A stretch of DNA of 64,000 nucleotides from Lederbergia panacisoli. GTDB taxonomy: Bacteria > Bacillota > Bacilli > Bacillales > Bacillaceae_C. The stretch is taken from positions 62,001 through 126,000 of the forward strand of contig NZ_JANJGU010000008.1 in NCBI RefSeq assembly GCF_024626525.1, written 5' to 3'. Both the position numbers and the translations under genes were made by a program. Below the pieces are notes generated by a model. The model worked only from the letters and a program-made list of their open reading frames with translations, did no database searches and was not told the origin of the DNA. Shown in pieces: positions 48,922 through 61,747 of the stretch. Numbering within the stretch: position 1 is the stretch's first letter; the number at the start of each line of letters is the position of its first letter.

Positions 48922-50640
48922 ATGTTAAAAAAGTTCTTCTCATACTATAAACCACATAAACGATTATTTATTATTGATTTTTCAAGTGCTTTAGTTGTGG
49001 CCGTTCTAGAATTGGCCTTTCCGGTAGCCGTTCAATGGTTTATAGATAAGCTATTGCCAGGCGGCGATTGGAATAAGATTGTAACCATCGGCATTCTTTT
49101 ATTAATTGTCTATTTATTAAGTACTGTATTGCAATATATTGTCAGTTATTTAGGTCATAAACTGGGAATCAATATTGAAACGGATATGAGAGAACAATTA
49201 TTTACTCATGTCCAACGTCAATCTTTCCGCTTTTTTGATAATACAAAAACAGGGCATATTATGAGCCGAATCACGAATGATTTATTTGATATCGGTGAAC
49301 TTGCCCACCACGGTCCAGAAGACTTCTTCATTGCGATTATGACGTTTATTGGTGCATTTGTCATCATGTTTAATATCAATCCGGAACTTGCCATTATTGC
49401 GATTATTATGATCCCTTTCCTTGTTTGGCTCGTAACGTATTGCAATATAAAAATGAATAATGCATGGAAAAACATGTACAGTAGGATTGCTGATGTAAAT
49501 GCGAGGGTGGAAGATAGTGTTTCCGGTGTACGTGTTGTCCAATCTTTTACAAATGAAGAATTTGAAATTAGCCGTTTCAAAAAAGATAATGGAAGTTTTC
49601 GTTTAGCCAAGCTGATTGCATATAAAGTGATGGCAGGGACACATTCTAGTATTTATATGATGACCCGGTTAGTCACTCTATTAGTTTTAGTTGTTGGTGC
49701 ATGGTTTAGCTTTAACGGCAAACTTACTTACGGGGAACTTGTCAGTTTCGTATTGTACGTGAATGTATTGATTAAGCCAGTTGATAAAATTAGCGCCCTT
49801 CTAGAGCTGTATCCGAAAGGAATGGCTGGATTTAAAAGATTCCTAGAATTAATTGAACAAGATCCAGAGATCAAGGATCGTCCACATGCCGAAACTGTAA
49901 AGGGACTGATGGGTGATATTCAATTCGATAATGTGTATTTCCATTACGATGACCATAAAGCAGTTCTTGAAGGTATTGATTTGAATATTCGTGCTGGTGA
50001 GACGATAGCGTTTGTCGGACCGTCTGGTGCCGGAAAAACGACGATTTGTTCTTTAATTCCTCGTTTTTATGATGTCCAAGCAGGTTCCATCTCCATAGAC
50101 GGCATTGATATTCGCGATATGACGAAGCACTCACTTCGCTCACAGATTGGGATAGTTCAGCAAGACGTTTTCTTATTTACAGGAACGATACGTGAAAACA
50201 TCGCCTATGGTAAAAGAGATGCGACTGAAGAGGAAATTCGGGATGCTGCTCGTAAAGCCCATTTAGAAGATTTTATTGCTTCACTTCCCGATGGCTACGA
50301 AACGCAAATCGGAGAGCGTGGCTTGAAGCTTTCAGGCGGACAAAAACAGCGTCTAGCGATTGCGAGAATGTTTTTGAAAAATCCACCTATCTTAATTTTG
50401 GACGAAGCAACCTCCGCACTCGATACAGAAACAGAAAAAATCATTCAACAAGCATTAAACGAACTAGCAGAAAATCGCACAACTCTAGTTATCGCACACC
50501 GTTTGGCGACCATTCGAGATGCCGATAGAGTCGTCGTTGTGACGGAAGATGGAATTGCAGAAGATGGTACGTATACGGAGTTAGTGAATCAAGGCGGGCT
50601 ATTTGCAAGGCTTCATAATATTCAGTTTCAAGAAGTTTGA
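48922..50640 (+). CDS. ABC exporter, fused permease-ATPase
   Basis: The product is 572 aa from ATG 48922, behind GAGGTGATAT. Six membrane segments (about 15-300) precede a nucleotide-binding domain with Walker A GPSGAGKTT, the signature LSGGQKQR, Walker B ILILDEATS and the H-loop IAHRLAT. This half-transporter should form a homodimer or pair with another. Substrate is unknown; YgaD-like or lipid/drug exporters are possible. It is alone, after an intergenic repeat. Confidence 0.92.
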   Translation: MLKKFFSYYKPHKRLFIIDFSSALVVAVLELAFPVAVQWFIDKLLPGGDWNKIVTIGILLLIVYLLSTVLQYIVSYLGHKLGINIETDMREQLFTHVQRQSFRFFDNTKTGHIMSRITNDLFDIGELAHHGPEDFFIAIMTFIGAFVIMFNINPELAIIAIIMIPFLVWLVTYCNIKMNNAWKNMYSRIADVNARVEDSVSGVRVVQSFTNEEFEISRFKKDNGSFRLAKLIAYKVMAGTHSSIYMMTRLVTLLVLVVGAWFSFNGKLTYGELVSFVLYVNVLIKPVDKISALLELYPKGMAGFKRFLELIEQDPEIKDRPHAETVKGLMGDIQFDNVYFHYDDHKAVLEGIDLNIRAGETIAFVGPSGAGKTTICSLIPRFYDVQAGSISIDGIDIRDMTKHSLRSQIGIVQQDVFLFTGTIRENIAYGKRDATEEEIRDAARKAHLEDFIASLPDGYETQIGERGLKLSGGQKQRLAIARMFLKNPPILILDEATSALDTETEKIIQQALNELAENRTTLVIAHRLATIRDADRVVVVTEDGIAEDGTYTELVNQGGLFARLHNIQFQEV

Positions 50641-50785
50641 GTGATCGATTAATAGATCTAAAAAAAATTGCGATTCATCTTTTGTTTATTGAGACCTTAT
50701 GGGTGGCAATATGAGCTGCAGAGCGACCTCAGACGAGTAATTAAGACCTTAAGCGAAGCGAGTTTTATAGTACCAGAAATACAAA

Positions 50786-50822
50786 AGCAGGTGAAAAACA
50801 ATTTATGTTTTTCACCTGCTTA
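50786..50822. terminator. Bidirectional terminator between the ABC gene and clpP
   Basis: A 15-bp perfect stem, AAGCAGGTGAAAAAC with GTTTTTCACCTGCTT, seven-base loop, A-rich left side, T-rich right side. The 145 bp before it hold nothing else recognised. Confidence 0.8.
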
Positions 50823-50830
50823 ATTTTCTA

Positions 50831-51427
50831 CTATTTAGACATATCCTCATTACGCTGAATGATATGGTCGATTAAGCCGTATTCTTTTGCACGTTCCGCA
50901 GTCATAAAATTATCGCGGTCCGTATCACGACTGATAACCTCAATTGGTTGCCCAGTCCGATCAGAAAGAATTTTGTTTAATTTTTCTCGCATATGGAGAA
51001 TCCGTTTTGCAGCAATCTCAATTTCAGTTGCTTGACCTTGTGCTCCACCAAGCGGCTGGTGAATCATCACTTCACTGTTTGGAAGGGCAAAGCGCTTGCC
51101 TTTTGTTCCAGCTGCTAGCAAAAAAGCACCCATCGATGCTGCCATACCGATACAAATGGTATGTACATCTGCTTTTATAAATTGCATCGTATCGTAGATC
51201 GCCATCCCAGCGGTAATGCTTCCACCCGGGCTATTAATGTAAAGATAAATATCTTTTTCAGGATTTTCAGCTTCCAAGAATAATAATTGAGCTACGATGG
51301 AGTTTGCAACTGTATCATCAATCGCACTTCCAAGCATGATAATACGGTCTTTCAATAATCGGGAATAAATATCGTATGCACGTTCTCCACGGTTCGTTTG
51401 TTCAATAACAGTTGGAATTAAATGCAA
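50831..51427 (-). CDS. clpP: ATP-dependent Clp protease proteolytic subunit
   Basis: The product is 198 aa from TTG at 51427, behind GGAGGAG. The catalytic triad is Ser98 (MAASMG), His123 (MIHQPLGG) and Asp172. ClpP forms the tetradecameric barrel for ClpC, ClpX and ClpE. The B. subtilis protein is almost identical over the core. It is transcribed leftward from a SigA promoter overlapped by a CtsR site. Confidence 0.97.
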   Translation of the reverse strand: MHLIPTVIEQTNRGERAYDIYSRLLKDRIIMLGSAIDDTVANSIVAQLLFLEAENPEKDIYLYINSPGGSITAGMAIYDTMQFIKADVHTICIGMAASMGAFLLAAGTKGKRFALPNSEVMIHQPLGGAQGQATEIEIAAKRILHMREKLNKILSDRTGQPIEVISRDTDRDNFMTAERAKEYGLIDHIIQRNEDMSK

Positions 51428-51478
51428 AATGTTCTCCTCCTTTAGTAAGGCTTTTATTTTATTACATTATGTATTTCC

Positions 51479-51508
51479 ATCATACAATGATGGTCAATAA
51501 AGGTCAAA
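51479..51508 (-). promoter_or_regulatory. clpP promoter and CtsR operator
   Basis: On the minus strand TTGACC (51507-51502), 17 bases, TATGAT (51484-51479). On the plus strand GGTCAAT-AAA-GGTCAAA (51492-51508) matches the CtsR heptad repeat RGTCAAA-NAN-RGTCAAA in all but one base. CtsR would block the -35. Confidence 0.85.
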
Positions 51509-51599
51509 TTATACACCTTTATTTTTTGCTATTTCAGCTGCGCTTTTCGTTATATCATATTATATTTACCACTTCTATATAATAATAAACGTAAATAGC

Positions 51600-51628
51600 T
51601 TGCAATGTGTAATTATTTATCTTATAAT
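51600..51628 (+). promoter_or_regulatory. SigA promoter of the tRNA gene
   Basis: TTGCAA (51600-51605), 17 bases, TATAAT (51623-51628), 26 bp before the tRNA. Confidence 0.7.
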
Positions 51629-51653
51629 TTTTTATCGTACGGTTAAAAACTGT

Positions 51654-51725
51654 GCCCTCGTGGTGCAACGGATAGCACGTGAGATTCCGGTTCTTAAGAT
51701 GTGGGTTCGATTCCTGCCGAGGGCG
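51654..51725 (+). tRNA. tRNA-Arg (CCG)
   Basis: A 72-nt gene. The acceptor arms GCCCTCG and CGAGGGC pair perfectly with G as discriminator; the D arm contains GGTGCAACGGATAGCA; the anticodon stem TGAGA/TCTTA (one wobble) encloses the loop TTCCGGT with anticodon CCG; the T loop is TTCGATT. CCA is not encoded. A single tRNA-Arg also sits near clpP in B. subtilis (trnQ-Arg, from memory). It may be a phage attachment target, but no element is integrated. Confidence 0.93.
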
Positions 51726-51741
51726 TCATATTAAATCTTTT

Positions 51742-51767
51742 CCACCATAATGAATGGTGGTTTTTTT
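51742..51767 (+). terminator. Terminator of tRNA-Arg
   Basis: CCACCAT-AATGA-ATGGTGG then seven T. Confidence 0.85.
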
Positions 51768-51794
51768 ATTTATGAAAAAATTTTCAATAAAGTG

Positions 51795-51823
51795 TTTACA
51801 ATCATACTTATATTGGATATAAT
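51795..51823 (+). promoter_or_regulatory. Strong SigA promoter for the micro-ORF segment
   Basis: TTTACA (51795-51800), 17 bases, TATAAT (51818-51823), preceded by TATTGGA. The text TATTGGATATAA recurs before the YrzI-like gene (around 52106-52117). Confidence 0.65.
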
Positions 51824-51865
51824 TACCACCGTAAGTAAAAAATTCTTAAGGAGGTCGGATGAAAA

Positions 51866-51943
51866 ATGAAAACTTTATCATTAGTTAATCAAGTGCAATT
51901 TAATAATTTAATAAATTCGACCTACGGGGAATGGACTGCTTAA
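51866..51943 (+). CDS. Possible 25-residue peptide
   Basis: A short frame behind AAGGAGG with a strong promoter upstream. ATG 51866 gives 25 aa beginning MKTLSLVNQVQFNN and ending STYGEWTA; spacing from the site is 11 bases. An overlapping ATG at 51859 (spacing 4) gives only 9 residues in another frame, so which is translated is unclear; the short one could be a leader peptide. The peptide is neither clearly hydrophobic nor a known precursor. Confidence 0.4.
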   Translation: MKTLSLVNQVQFNNLINSTYGEWTA

Positions 51944-51977
51944 TTTTTGACTATTACTACAATCATAAAATATCCAT

Positions 51978-52009
51978 GCCGCAGGGAGAATGTTCCCCTG
52001 CGGCTTTTT
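51978..52009 (+). terminator. Triple terminator, unit 1
   Basis: GCCGCAGGG-N9-CCCTGCGGC, a perfect 9-bp stem, then five T. Confidence 0.8.
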
Positions 52010-52024
52010 ATGCCCATTTTTAAA

Positions 52025-52058
52025 GCCGCAGGAGAAGTGTATTCTTGCGGCTTTTTTT
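52025..52058 (+). terminator. Triple terminator, unit 2
   Basis: GCCGCAGGA and TCTTGCGGC pair (one wobble), then seven T. It is a near copy of units 1 and 3. Confidence 0.8.
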
Positions 52059-52065
52059 GTGCTAA

Positions 52066-52099
52066 GCCGCAGGAGCAATGTCTTCTTGCGGTTTTTTTT
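52066..52099 (+). terminator. Triple terminator, unit 3
   Basis: CCGCAGGA and TCTTGCGG pair (one wobble), then eight T. Confidence 0.8.
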
Positions 52100-52143
52100 C
52101 GTCATATTGGATATAAATGATTATTTAAGGAGGTGTGAATAAA

Positions 52144-52284
52144 ATGACATTAAATATTATATTTTTTACAATTACGATTAAGAGGCGACACGTTACACTT
52201 GAAGAAGCTCTTCATAATAAAAAAATTGAGAAAATGCATAATGAAATTAAAGATCGTCAGATTTCTATGTATCGCCCGTACTAA
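52144..52284 (+). CDS. YrzI family small protein
   Basis: A 46-residue frame from ATG 52144 behind AAGGAGGTG. The start MTLNIIFFTITIKRR and the end KDRQISMYRPY match the small Bacillus YrzI family (annotated as sporulation-related small proteins) as I remember it. The N-terminal 12 residues are hydrophobic and the rest charged and helical. It lies after three terminators, so it probably has its own promoter near 52106. Confidence 0.7.
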   Translation: MTLNIIFFTITIKRRHVTLEEALHNKKIEKMHNEIKDRQISMYRPY

Positions 52285-52320
52285 TATTTTTTTAAAAATT
52301 AATGAAAGGTGGTTTTTAAC

Positions 52321-52380
52321 ATGATTATTCTAATGTTGGGACGTCAATCAATTTATGAGGTTTATAAAGACAGTACCTAG
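52321..52380 (+). CDS. Possible 19-residue peptide
   Basis: ATG 52321 follows GAAAGGTGG at good spacing and encodes MIILMLGRQSIYEVYKDST, then TAG. It is followed by a terminator, so it would be the last cistron after the YrzI-like gene. No family is recognised; translation is not proven. Confidence 0.35.
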   Translation: MIILMLGRQSIYEVYKDST

Positions 52381-52452
52381 TACAAAAATGAATATGTGAG
52401 AATCTAAAATTTTCGTTTTTTCATATGGACTTAATTGAATCAATACAGGTGG

Positions 52453-52486
52453 CCTTAGTACAAGAATGGGTACTAGGGTCATTTTT
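52453..52486 (+). terminator. Terminator of the YrzI/micro-ORF unit
   Basis: CCTTAGTAC and GTACTAGGG pair (one wobble), then TCATTTTTAT. Confidence 0.65.
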
Positions 52487-52605
52487 ATAATAAATATTGT
52501 ATTTATCTTTATAGTAGATCTTTCAATACAATATAGGAGGACTTTATTTTTCAAGATTGCTATAATGAAAATGTGAAATCTATAGCTAAAAGGAACGTGA
52601 ACTAA

Positions 52606-52845
52606 ATGCAAATCATTTTTTATACTCGAAATCGCTGCCCTCTTTGCGTAGATGCAAAATTGATCCTCCAACAACTTCAGAGAGAGCATCAATTTCAAAT
52701 TATCGAAAGGGATATTGATACGAATGACGAATGGACAGAACAATATGGTTTAATGATACCTGTTGTTGAAGTTGCGGGAGAGGTTGTACAATATGGCTTG
52801 ATTGATCCAATCACAATTGAGGAAAAATTAAATCATTTAATTTGA
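52606..52845 (+). CDS. Glutaredoxin-like protein
   Basis: The product is 79 aa, a minimal thioredoxin fold with CPLC (Cys11, Cys14), a DIDTNDEW segment and the cis-proline MIPVVEV. It belongs to the DUF836/YruB-like glutaredoxin group often found just upstream of cggR in Bacillaceae. ATG 52606 has only a weak AAAGGAACG site. The partner reductase is unknown. The cggR promoter starts inside its last codons. Confidence 0.85.
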   Translation: MQIIFYTRNRCPLCVDAKLILQQLQREHQFQIIERDIDTNDEWTEQYGLMIPVVEVAGEVVQYGLIDPITIEEKLNHLI

Positions 52846-52870
52846 ATTATCTTAAGTCGAGTGCTAAAAT
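52842..52870 (+). promoter_or_regulatory. SigA promoter of cggR-gapA
   Basis: TTGAAT (52842-52847), 17 bases, TAAAAT (52865-52870) with TGC as extended -10. Confidence 0.65.
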
Positions 52871-52906
52871 AAAAATTAGCTACTGAACCATTTTTTTTGC
52901 TGGTGA

Positions 52907-52942
52907 TGGGACGCAATATGTCTTACCGGGACATATTTTGAC
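52907..52942 (+). promoter_or_regulatory. CggR operator
   Basis: TGGGAC-N6-TGTC-N4-CGGGAC-N6-TGAC. This follows the B. subtilis CggR target CGGGAC-N6-TGTC-N4-CGGGAC-N6-TGTC with one change at each outer end. It lies downstream of the promoter, so CggR would act as a roadblock relieved by fructose-1,6-bisphosphate. Confidence 0.85.
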
Positions 52943-52965
52943 CTGCGTTAAAAGGAGCCATGATT

Positions 52966-53997
52966 ATGCACTCATTATTAAAAATTCAAACTCAACTCGT
53001 TCCTGATATGCTTTCAGTTATGCAGAAACGTTATCAAGTTTTACGTTCGATTCGTTTAACTGAACCGGTTGGACGGAGAACATTAGCTGATATGCTAGGC
53101 ATGACTGAACGTGTCCTTCGAAGCGAAGCGGAATTTCTGAAAGCCCGCCAACTCATTACGATAAAAACGGCTGGAATGATGGTAACTCCTAAAGGTACGA
53201 AATTGCTGTTGGAACTTGATGAAATGATGAGGGAAATAACCGGCATTAGTAAAATGGAGCAGAGCTTAAAAAAAGTACTTTGCGTCAGAAACGTTGTGAT
53301 TGTTCCGGGGGACAGTGATGAAACGCCGCTCGTGAAAGAGGAGATCGGTAAAGCAGCAGCGGATGCATTAAGCAAACATCTTCGGAAGGGAAACATTATT
53401 GCTGTAACAGGTGGAACTACAATGGCTTGTACCGCTGAAATGCTCTCTAGTGATATGGGAGATGGAAAGAATCTTTTTTTCGTACCCGCTCGTGGAGGGA
53501 TTGGAGAAGATGTGAAAAACCAAGCCAATGTCATTTGTGCGACGATGGCGGAAAAGACAGGTGGTTCACATCGAGTTTTATATGTTCCCGATGAAGTAGG
53601 TCTTGAAGTGTATCATTCATTGCTTAAAGAACCAGCGATCATAGAAGTTTTAAACATGATTAAATCGGCAAATATTGTTCTTCACGGGATTGGCGATGCC
53701 TTGACTATGGCTGGCAGGAGAAGGACCAATAAAGCTGCCATGAAAAAAATAATAGAAGAAAATGCAGTTGGTGAAGCATTTGGCTATTATTTTAATGAAA
53801 ATGGGGAAATAGTACATAAAGTACCCACTATTGGCATGCAAATTTCCGACTTGCACGATAAGCCGTTTGTGATTGCCGCAGCTGGCGGGAAATCGAAAGC
53901 AAAAGCAATTAAGGCCTATTTGAAAGGTGCACCGAAAACAACGGTTCTTATAACTGACGAAGGTGCAGCACTAGAGGTTTTAAAAGGGCATTCGTAG
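52966..53997 (+). CDS. cggR: Central glycolytic genes regulator CggR
   Basis: ATG 52966 is eight bases after AAAGGAG (an ATG at 52960 is too close), giving 343 aa. An N-terminal winged helix (about 22-85, EPVGRRTLADMLGMTERVLR) precedes a SorC/DeoR-type sugar-phosphate domain with GGTTMACTAEML and a C-terminal LITDEGAAL motif. It represses the gapA operon in the absence of fructose-1,6-bisphosphate. Confidence 0.94.
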   Translation: MHSLLKIQTQLVPDMLSVMQKRYQVLRSIRLTEPVGRRTLADMLGMTERVLRSEAEFLKARQLITIKTAGMMVTPKGTKLLLELDEMMREITGISKMEQSLKKVLCVRNVVIVPGDSDETPLVKEEIGKAAADALSKHLRKGNIIAVTGGTTMACTAEMLSSDMGDGKNLFFVPARGGIGEDVKNQANVICATMAEKTGGSHRVLYVPDEVGLEVYHSLLKEPAIIEVLNMIKSANIVLHGIGDALTMAGRRRTNKAAMKKIIEENAVGEAFGYYFNENGEIVHKVPTIGMQISDLHDKPFVIAAAGGKSKAKAIKAYLKGAPKTTVLITDEGAALEVLKGHS

Positions 53998-54073
53998 ATT
54001 GCCGTTGGCATGAAAATTGTCAGCAGCTTTCTTGATGGACCCATTTAAATATAAAATTATTGCATGAAATTAA

Positions 54074-55096
<1,023 letters not shown>

Positions 55097-55151
55097 GAAT
55101 CACTCGAATAATTGGATAATTAGCGATACGAGAATTATAATGAACAATGGG

Positions 55152-55179
55152 GAGCGGGATCCAATCCCCTCTCTTTTTT
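55152..55179 (+). terminator. Probable terminator between gapA and pgk
   Basis: GAG..GGGAT-CCA-ATCCC..CTC with an internal mismatch, then six T. It may raise gapA over the downstream genes. Confidence 0.5.
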
Positions 55180-55187
55180 CAAATTTA

Positions 55188-55395
55188 TGTCTAGCTGCAG
55201 CGCCTATCGACTAGCAAACTTCTTGTCCTTTTCCCTACGATAAGGAAGCCAGACTCGTTCCTCGTCGTGTTTCCTTTATCGCAAGTCTTGGGCCGAAAGA
55301 AGACCGTCGACTAAAATCGCCACTTCCTGTGGCAACGTCGACGGACCCGCATCCTGCGGGCCTGTACGTCGATAAGCAGGCGCTTCCGCTTTTCT
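55188..55395. repeat. Intergenic repeat, long copy, between gapA and pgk
   Basis: A 208-bp GC-rich element from TGTCTAGCTGCAGCGCC to AGGCGCTTCCGCTTTTCT, related at both ends to 48831-48903. It contains hairpin modules, including GTCGACTAAAATCGCCAC (55306) and CCCGC-ATCCT-GCGGG, the first of which also resembles the module inside the repeat at 38226-38413. Confidence 0.8.
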
Positions 55396-55415
55396 AATTA
55401 AGGGAGGTTAGCGCG

Positions 55416-56600
55416 ATGGAGAAAAAATCAATTAAAGATATTGATGTAAAAGGAAAACGTGTATTTTGTCGTGTGGATTTTAACGTTCCGATGAATGAAG
55501 GAAAAGTAACGGATGATACGCGTATTAAAGCGGCGTTGCCTACTATTCAATTTTTGTCGGAGCAAGGCGCTATCGTTATTTTGGCGAGTCACCTTGGAAG
55601 GCCAAAAGGTGAAGTGAAAGAAGAATTAAGGCTTACACCTGTTGCGGAACGTTTAAGTGAATTATTGAATAAAGAAGTTGCGAAGGCTGATGAAGCTTTT
55701 GGAGAAAATGTAAAACAACAAATTTCAAACCTGCAAGAAGGGGACATCATTTTACTTGAAAATGTACGTTTCTATCCGGGTGAAGAAAAAAATGATCCGG
55801 AACTTGCAAAATCATTTGCAGAATTGGCTGATGTGTATGTTAACGATGCATTTGGTGCTGCACATCGAGCACATGCTTCAACAGAAGGAATTGCAAAGTT
55901 TCTTCCATCAGCTGCTGGATTTTTAATGGATAAGGAATTAGAAGTGCTTGGAAAAGCTCTTTCAAATCCAGAACGCCCATTTACTGCAATCATCGGTGGA
56001 GCAAAAGTAAAAGATAAAATTGGTGTTATCGAACACTTACTTGATAAAGTAGATAATCTTATTATTGGCGGTGGGCTTGCTTATACGTTTATTAAGTCGC
56101 AAGGCCATGAGGTAGGAAAGTCATTATTAGAAGAAGATAAAATAGATCTCGCACGTTCTTTTATCGAAAAGGCAAAAGAAAAAGGCGTTAACTTTTACAT
56201 GCCAATGGATGTAGTTGTAGCGGATGATTTTTCAGTAAATGCGAATACGCAAATCGTTTCTGTAGAGGAAATCCCTTCAGATTGGGAAGCATTGGATATC
56301 GGACCGAAAACTCGGGAACTTTATCAAAAAGTGATCCAAGAATCTAAGCTTGTCATTTGGAATGGACCGATGGGTGTGTTTGAGTTGGAGCCATTTGCAA
56401 ATGGAACGAAAGCAATCGCACAAGCACTTGCTGAGGCGAAAGATACATACTCTGTCATTGGCGGCGGTGACTCAGCAGCTGCAGTCGAGCAATTTGGTCT
56501 TGCTGATCAAATGAGCCATATTTCTACTGGCGGCGGAGCTTCTCTTGAATTTATGGAAGGTAAAATATTGCCTGGTGTCGCCGCACTGAATGATAAATAA
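55416..56600 (+). CDS. pgk: Phosphoglycerate kinase
   Basis: The product is 394 aa, full length. The N-terminal substrate motif RVDFNVPM and the later HLGRPKG, the hinge and ATP-site [10 protein letters not shown], and GGGDSAAAV are all visible. It makes ATP from 1,3-bisphosphoglycerate. ATG 55416 follows AAGGGAGG. tpiA follows after 26 bp. Confidence 0.97.
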   Translation: MEKKSIKDIDVKGKRVFCRVDFNVPMNEGKVTDDTRIKAALPTIQFLSEQGAIVILASHLGRPKGEVKEELRLTPVAERLSELLNKEVAKADEAFGENVKQQISNLQEGDIILLENVRFYPGEEKNDPELAKSFAELADVYVNDAFGAAHRAHASTEGIAKFLPSAAGFLMDKELEVLGKALSNPERPFTAIIGGAKVKDKIGVIEHLLDKVDNLIIGGGLAYTFIKSQGHEVGKSLLEEDKIDLARSFIEKAKEKGVNFYMPMDVVVADDFSVNANTQIVSVEEIPSDWEALDIGPKTRELYQKVIQESKLVIWNGPMGVFELEPFANGTKAIAQALAEAKDTYSVIGGGDSAAAVEQFGLADQMSHISTGGGASLEFMEGKILPGVAALNDK

Positions 56601-56620
56601 GTCGGTTTTTGAAAGGATGA

Positions 56621-60250
<3,630 letters not shown>

Positions 60251-60262
60251 TATTTGAAGGTG

Positions 60263-60291
60263 GCCAGTACTTTAAGTACTGGCTCTTTTTT
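60263..60291 (+). terminator. Terminator of the glycolytic operon
   Basis: GCCAGTAC-TTTAA-GTACTGGC then TCTTTTTTT. Confidence 0.85.
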
Positions 60292-60369
60292 TGTACTTGT
60301 ACAACAGTATATATTTGTGATACATTTAATGTATCTTCTTATGTTCGTATCAGGGGGTGTACTTTTAAA

Positions 60370-60606
60370 ATGCTTCATACATTAGCTATCACATTATTAA
60401 TTATTGTTTCTATTGCACTTATTGCCGTTGTCTTATTACAATCAGGAAAAAGCGCAGGACTATCCGGAGCCATTTCCGGCGGAGCGGAGCAGTTATTTGG
60501 AAAGCAAAAGGCACGAGGAATGGATCTTGTTCTCCACCGAATTACGGTTATATTGTCCGTATTGTTTTTCCTATTAACGATTGCCGTTACATTTTTTCAA
60601 GTATAA
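60370..60606 (+). CDS. secG: Preprotein translocase subunit SecG
   Basis: The product is 78 aa with two membrane segments around the SecG loop [20 protein letters not shown]. It assists SecYEG export. ATG 60370 follows AGGGGGTG. Order eno-secG-esterase-rnr is conserved in Bacillus. Confidence 0.95.
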   Translation: MLHTLAITLLIIVSIALIAVVLLQSGKSAGLSGAISGGAEQLFGKQKARGMDLVLHRITVILSVLFFLLTIAVTFFQV

Positions 60607-60615
60607 AAGAATTCG

Positions 60616-60651
60616 ACCTGGTCTAAGCAGAGGCCAGGTTTTTCTTTTTTT
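60616..60651 (+). terminator. Terminator after secG
   Basis: ACCTGG-N12-CCAGGT followed by TTTTCTTTTTTTC. Confidence 0.7.
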
Positions 60652-60668
60652 CATAGGGGATTCGGGAA

Positions 60669-60848
60669 TGAAAAGTGCCGTAGTTGATCCTTCGTTCTCG
60701 CAAAGTGCAATTACGAGAACGAAAAGTGTAGATCCTGTGCCTTCGTTCTCGCAAAGTGCAAATGTGAGAACGAAAAGTATAGATCCTGTGCCTTCGTTCT
60801 CGCAAAGTGCAATTACGAGAACGAAAAGTGTAGATTCCGGGCCTTCAT
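60669..60848. repeat. Tandem array of about 3.5 units of 51 bp after secG
   Basis: The word TTCGTTCTCG recurs at 60691, 60742 and 60793, an exact period of 51; a partial unit precedes. Each unit holds a dyad, GTTCTCG-N13-CGAGAAC. The array keeps frames open on both strands (17-residue repeats), but no ribosome site supports a gene. Its unit shares GAGAACGAA and a GTGCC segment with the array at 9112-9315. Confidence 0.9.
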
Positions 60849-60976
60849 CCCTTCAACAAACTAAATGCGAAAAATTGCAGGTATCATCCAACAATTAAAA
60901 TCATATTTCTGGATTGTTCCCCGGTACTTTGTTAAAAATAACTTATATTGACTAACAGAATAGCAGGTGTTTTTAC

Positions 60977-61726
60977 ATGATGAAAATTAAACCTCCGCAG
61001 CCTTTTACATTTGAAGCGGGAAAAAGGGCAGTTCTTTTACTGCATGGATTTACGGGGAATAGCGCTGATGTTAGACAACTCGGCCGCTTTCTTGAAAAAA
61101 ACGGATATACAAGCCATGCTCCACAATATAAAGGTCATGGAGTTCCACCCGAAGAGCTCATTTCTACTGGACCAGACGATTGGTGGAAGGACGTATTAGC
61201 TGGATATCATTTTTTAAAAGATAAAGGATATGAAGAAATCGCGGTGGCCGGTCTATCATTAGGTGGGGTTTTTTCTCTGAAACTAGGTTACACTGTACCA
61301 GTAAAGGGAATAATTCCAATGTGTGCACCAATGTATATTAAAAGTGAAGAAGTCATGTATAAGGGAATTTTAGATTATGCAAAGGAATATAAACAATTCG
61401 AAGGAAAGTCGGAAGAACAAATTTCACTAGAAATGAAGGAATTCAAAAAAAACCCGATGAAAACGTTAATAGCGCTCCAACAATTAATCGCAGGAGTTCG
61501 CGATAACGTTGACATGACATATGCCCCGCTCTTCGTTGTTCAAGCGCGCAACGATAAAATGATAAATGAAAACAGTGCGAATATTATTTATGAACAAGCC
61601 GAATCTGTACATAAGAACATAAAATGGTATGAACACTCGGGACATGTGATCACACTTGGTCCTGAAAAAGAAATGCTGCATGAAGATATTTTACATTTTC
61701 TTGATGGGCTTGACTGGTCTGAATAG
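60977..61726 (+). CDS. est: Carboxylesterase, Est30/YvaK type
   Basis: The product is 249 aa, an alpha/beta hydrolase with oxyanion text LLHGFTGNS and triad Ser94 (GLSLGG), Asp193 and His222 (HSGHVITL). The physiological substrate is unknown; such enzymes hydrolyse short to medium acyl esters. It lies 21 bp before rnr, probably cotranscribed. Confidence 0.92.
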   Translation: MMKIKPPQPFTFEAGKRAVLLLHGFTGNSADVRQLGRFLEKNGYTSHAPQYKGHGVPPEELISTGPDDWWKDVLAGYHFLKDKGYEEIAVAGLSLGGVFSLKLGYTVPVKGIIPMCAPMYIKSEEVMYKGILDYAKEYKQFEGKSEEQISLEMKEFKKNPMKTLIALQQLIAGVRDNVDMTYAPLFVVQARNDKMINENSANIIYEQAESVHKNIKWYEHSGHVITLGPEKEMLHEDILHFLDGLDWSE

Positions 61727-61747
61727 GTGAACAAGGAGGACAGAAGA

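Noticed and set aside
51654-51725. Integrated element at tRNA-Arg
   Set aside because: No integrase and no repeat of the tRNA 3' end was seen nearby.
52348-52743. Long minus-strand open frame over the micro-ORF and glutaredoxin region
   Set aside because: It overlaps the well-supported glutaredoxin-like gene, lacks a ribosome site and has no recognisable protein features.
60581-60898. Open frame through the second 51-bp array
   Set aside because: It starts inside secG, runs through a terminator and has no ribosome site; the repeat period explains the open frame.
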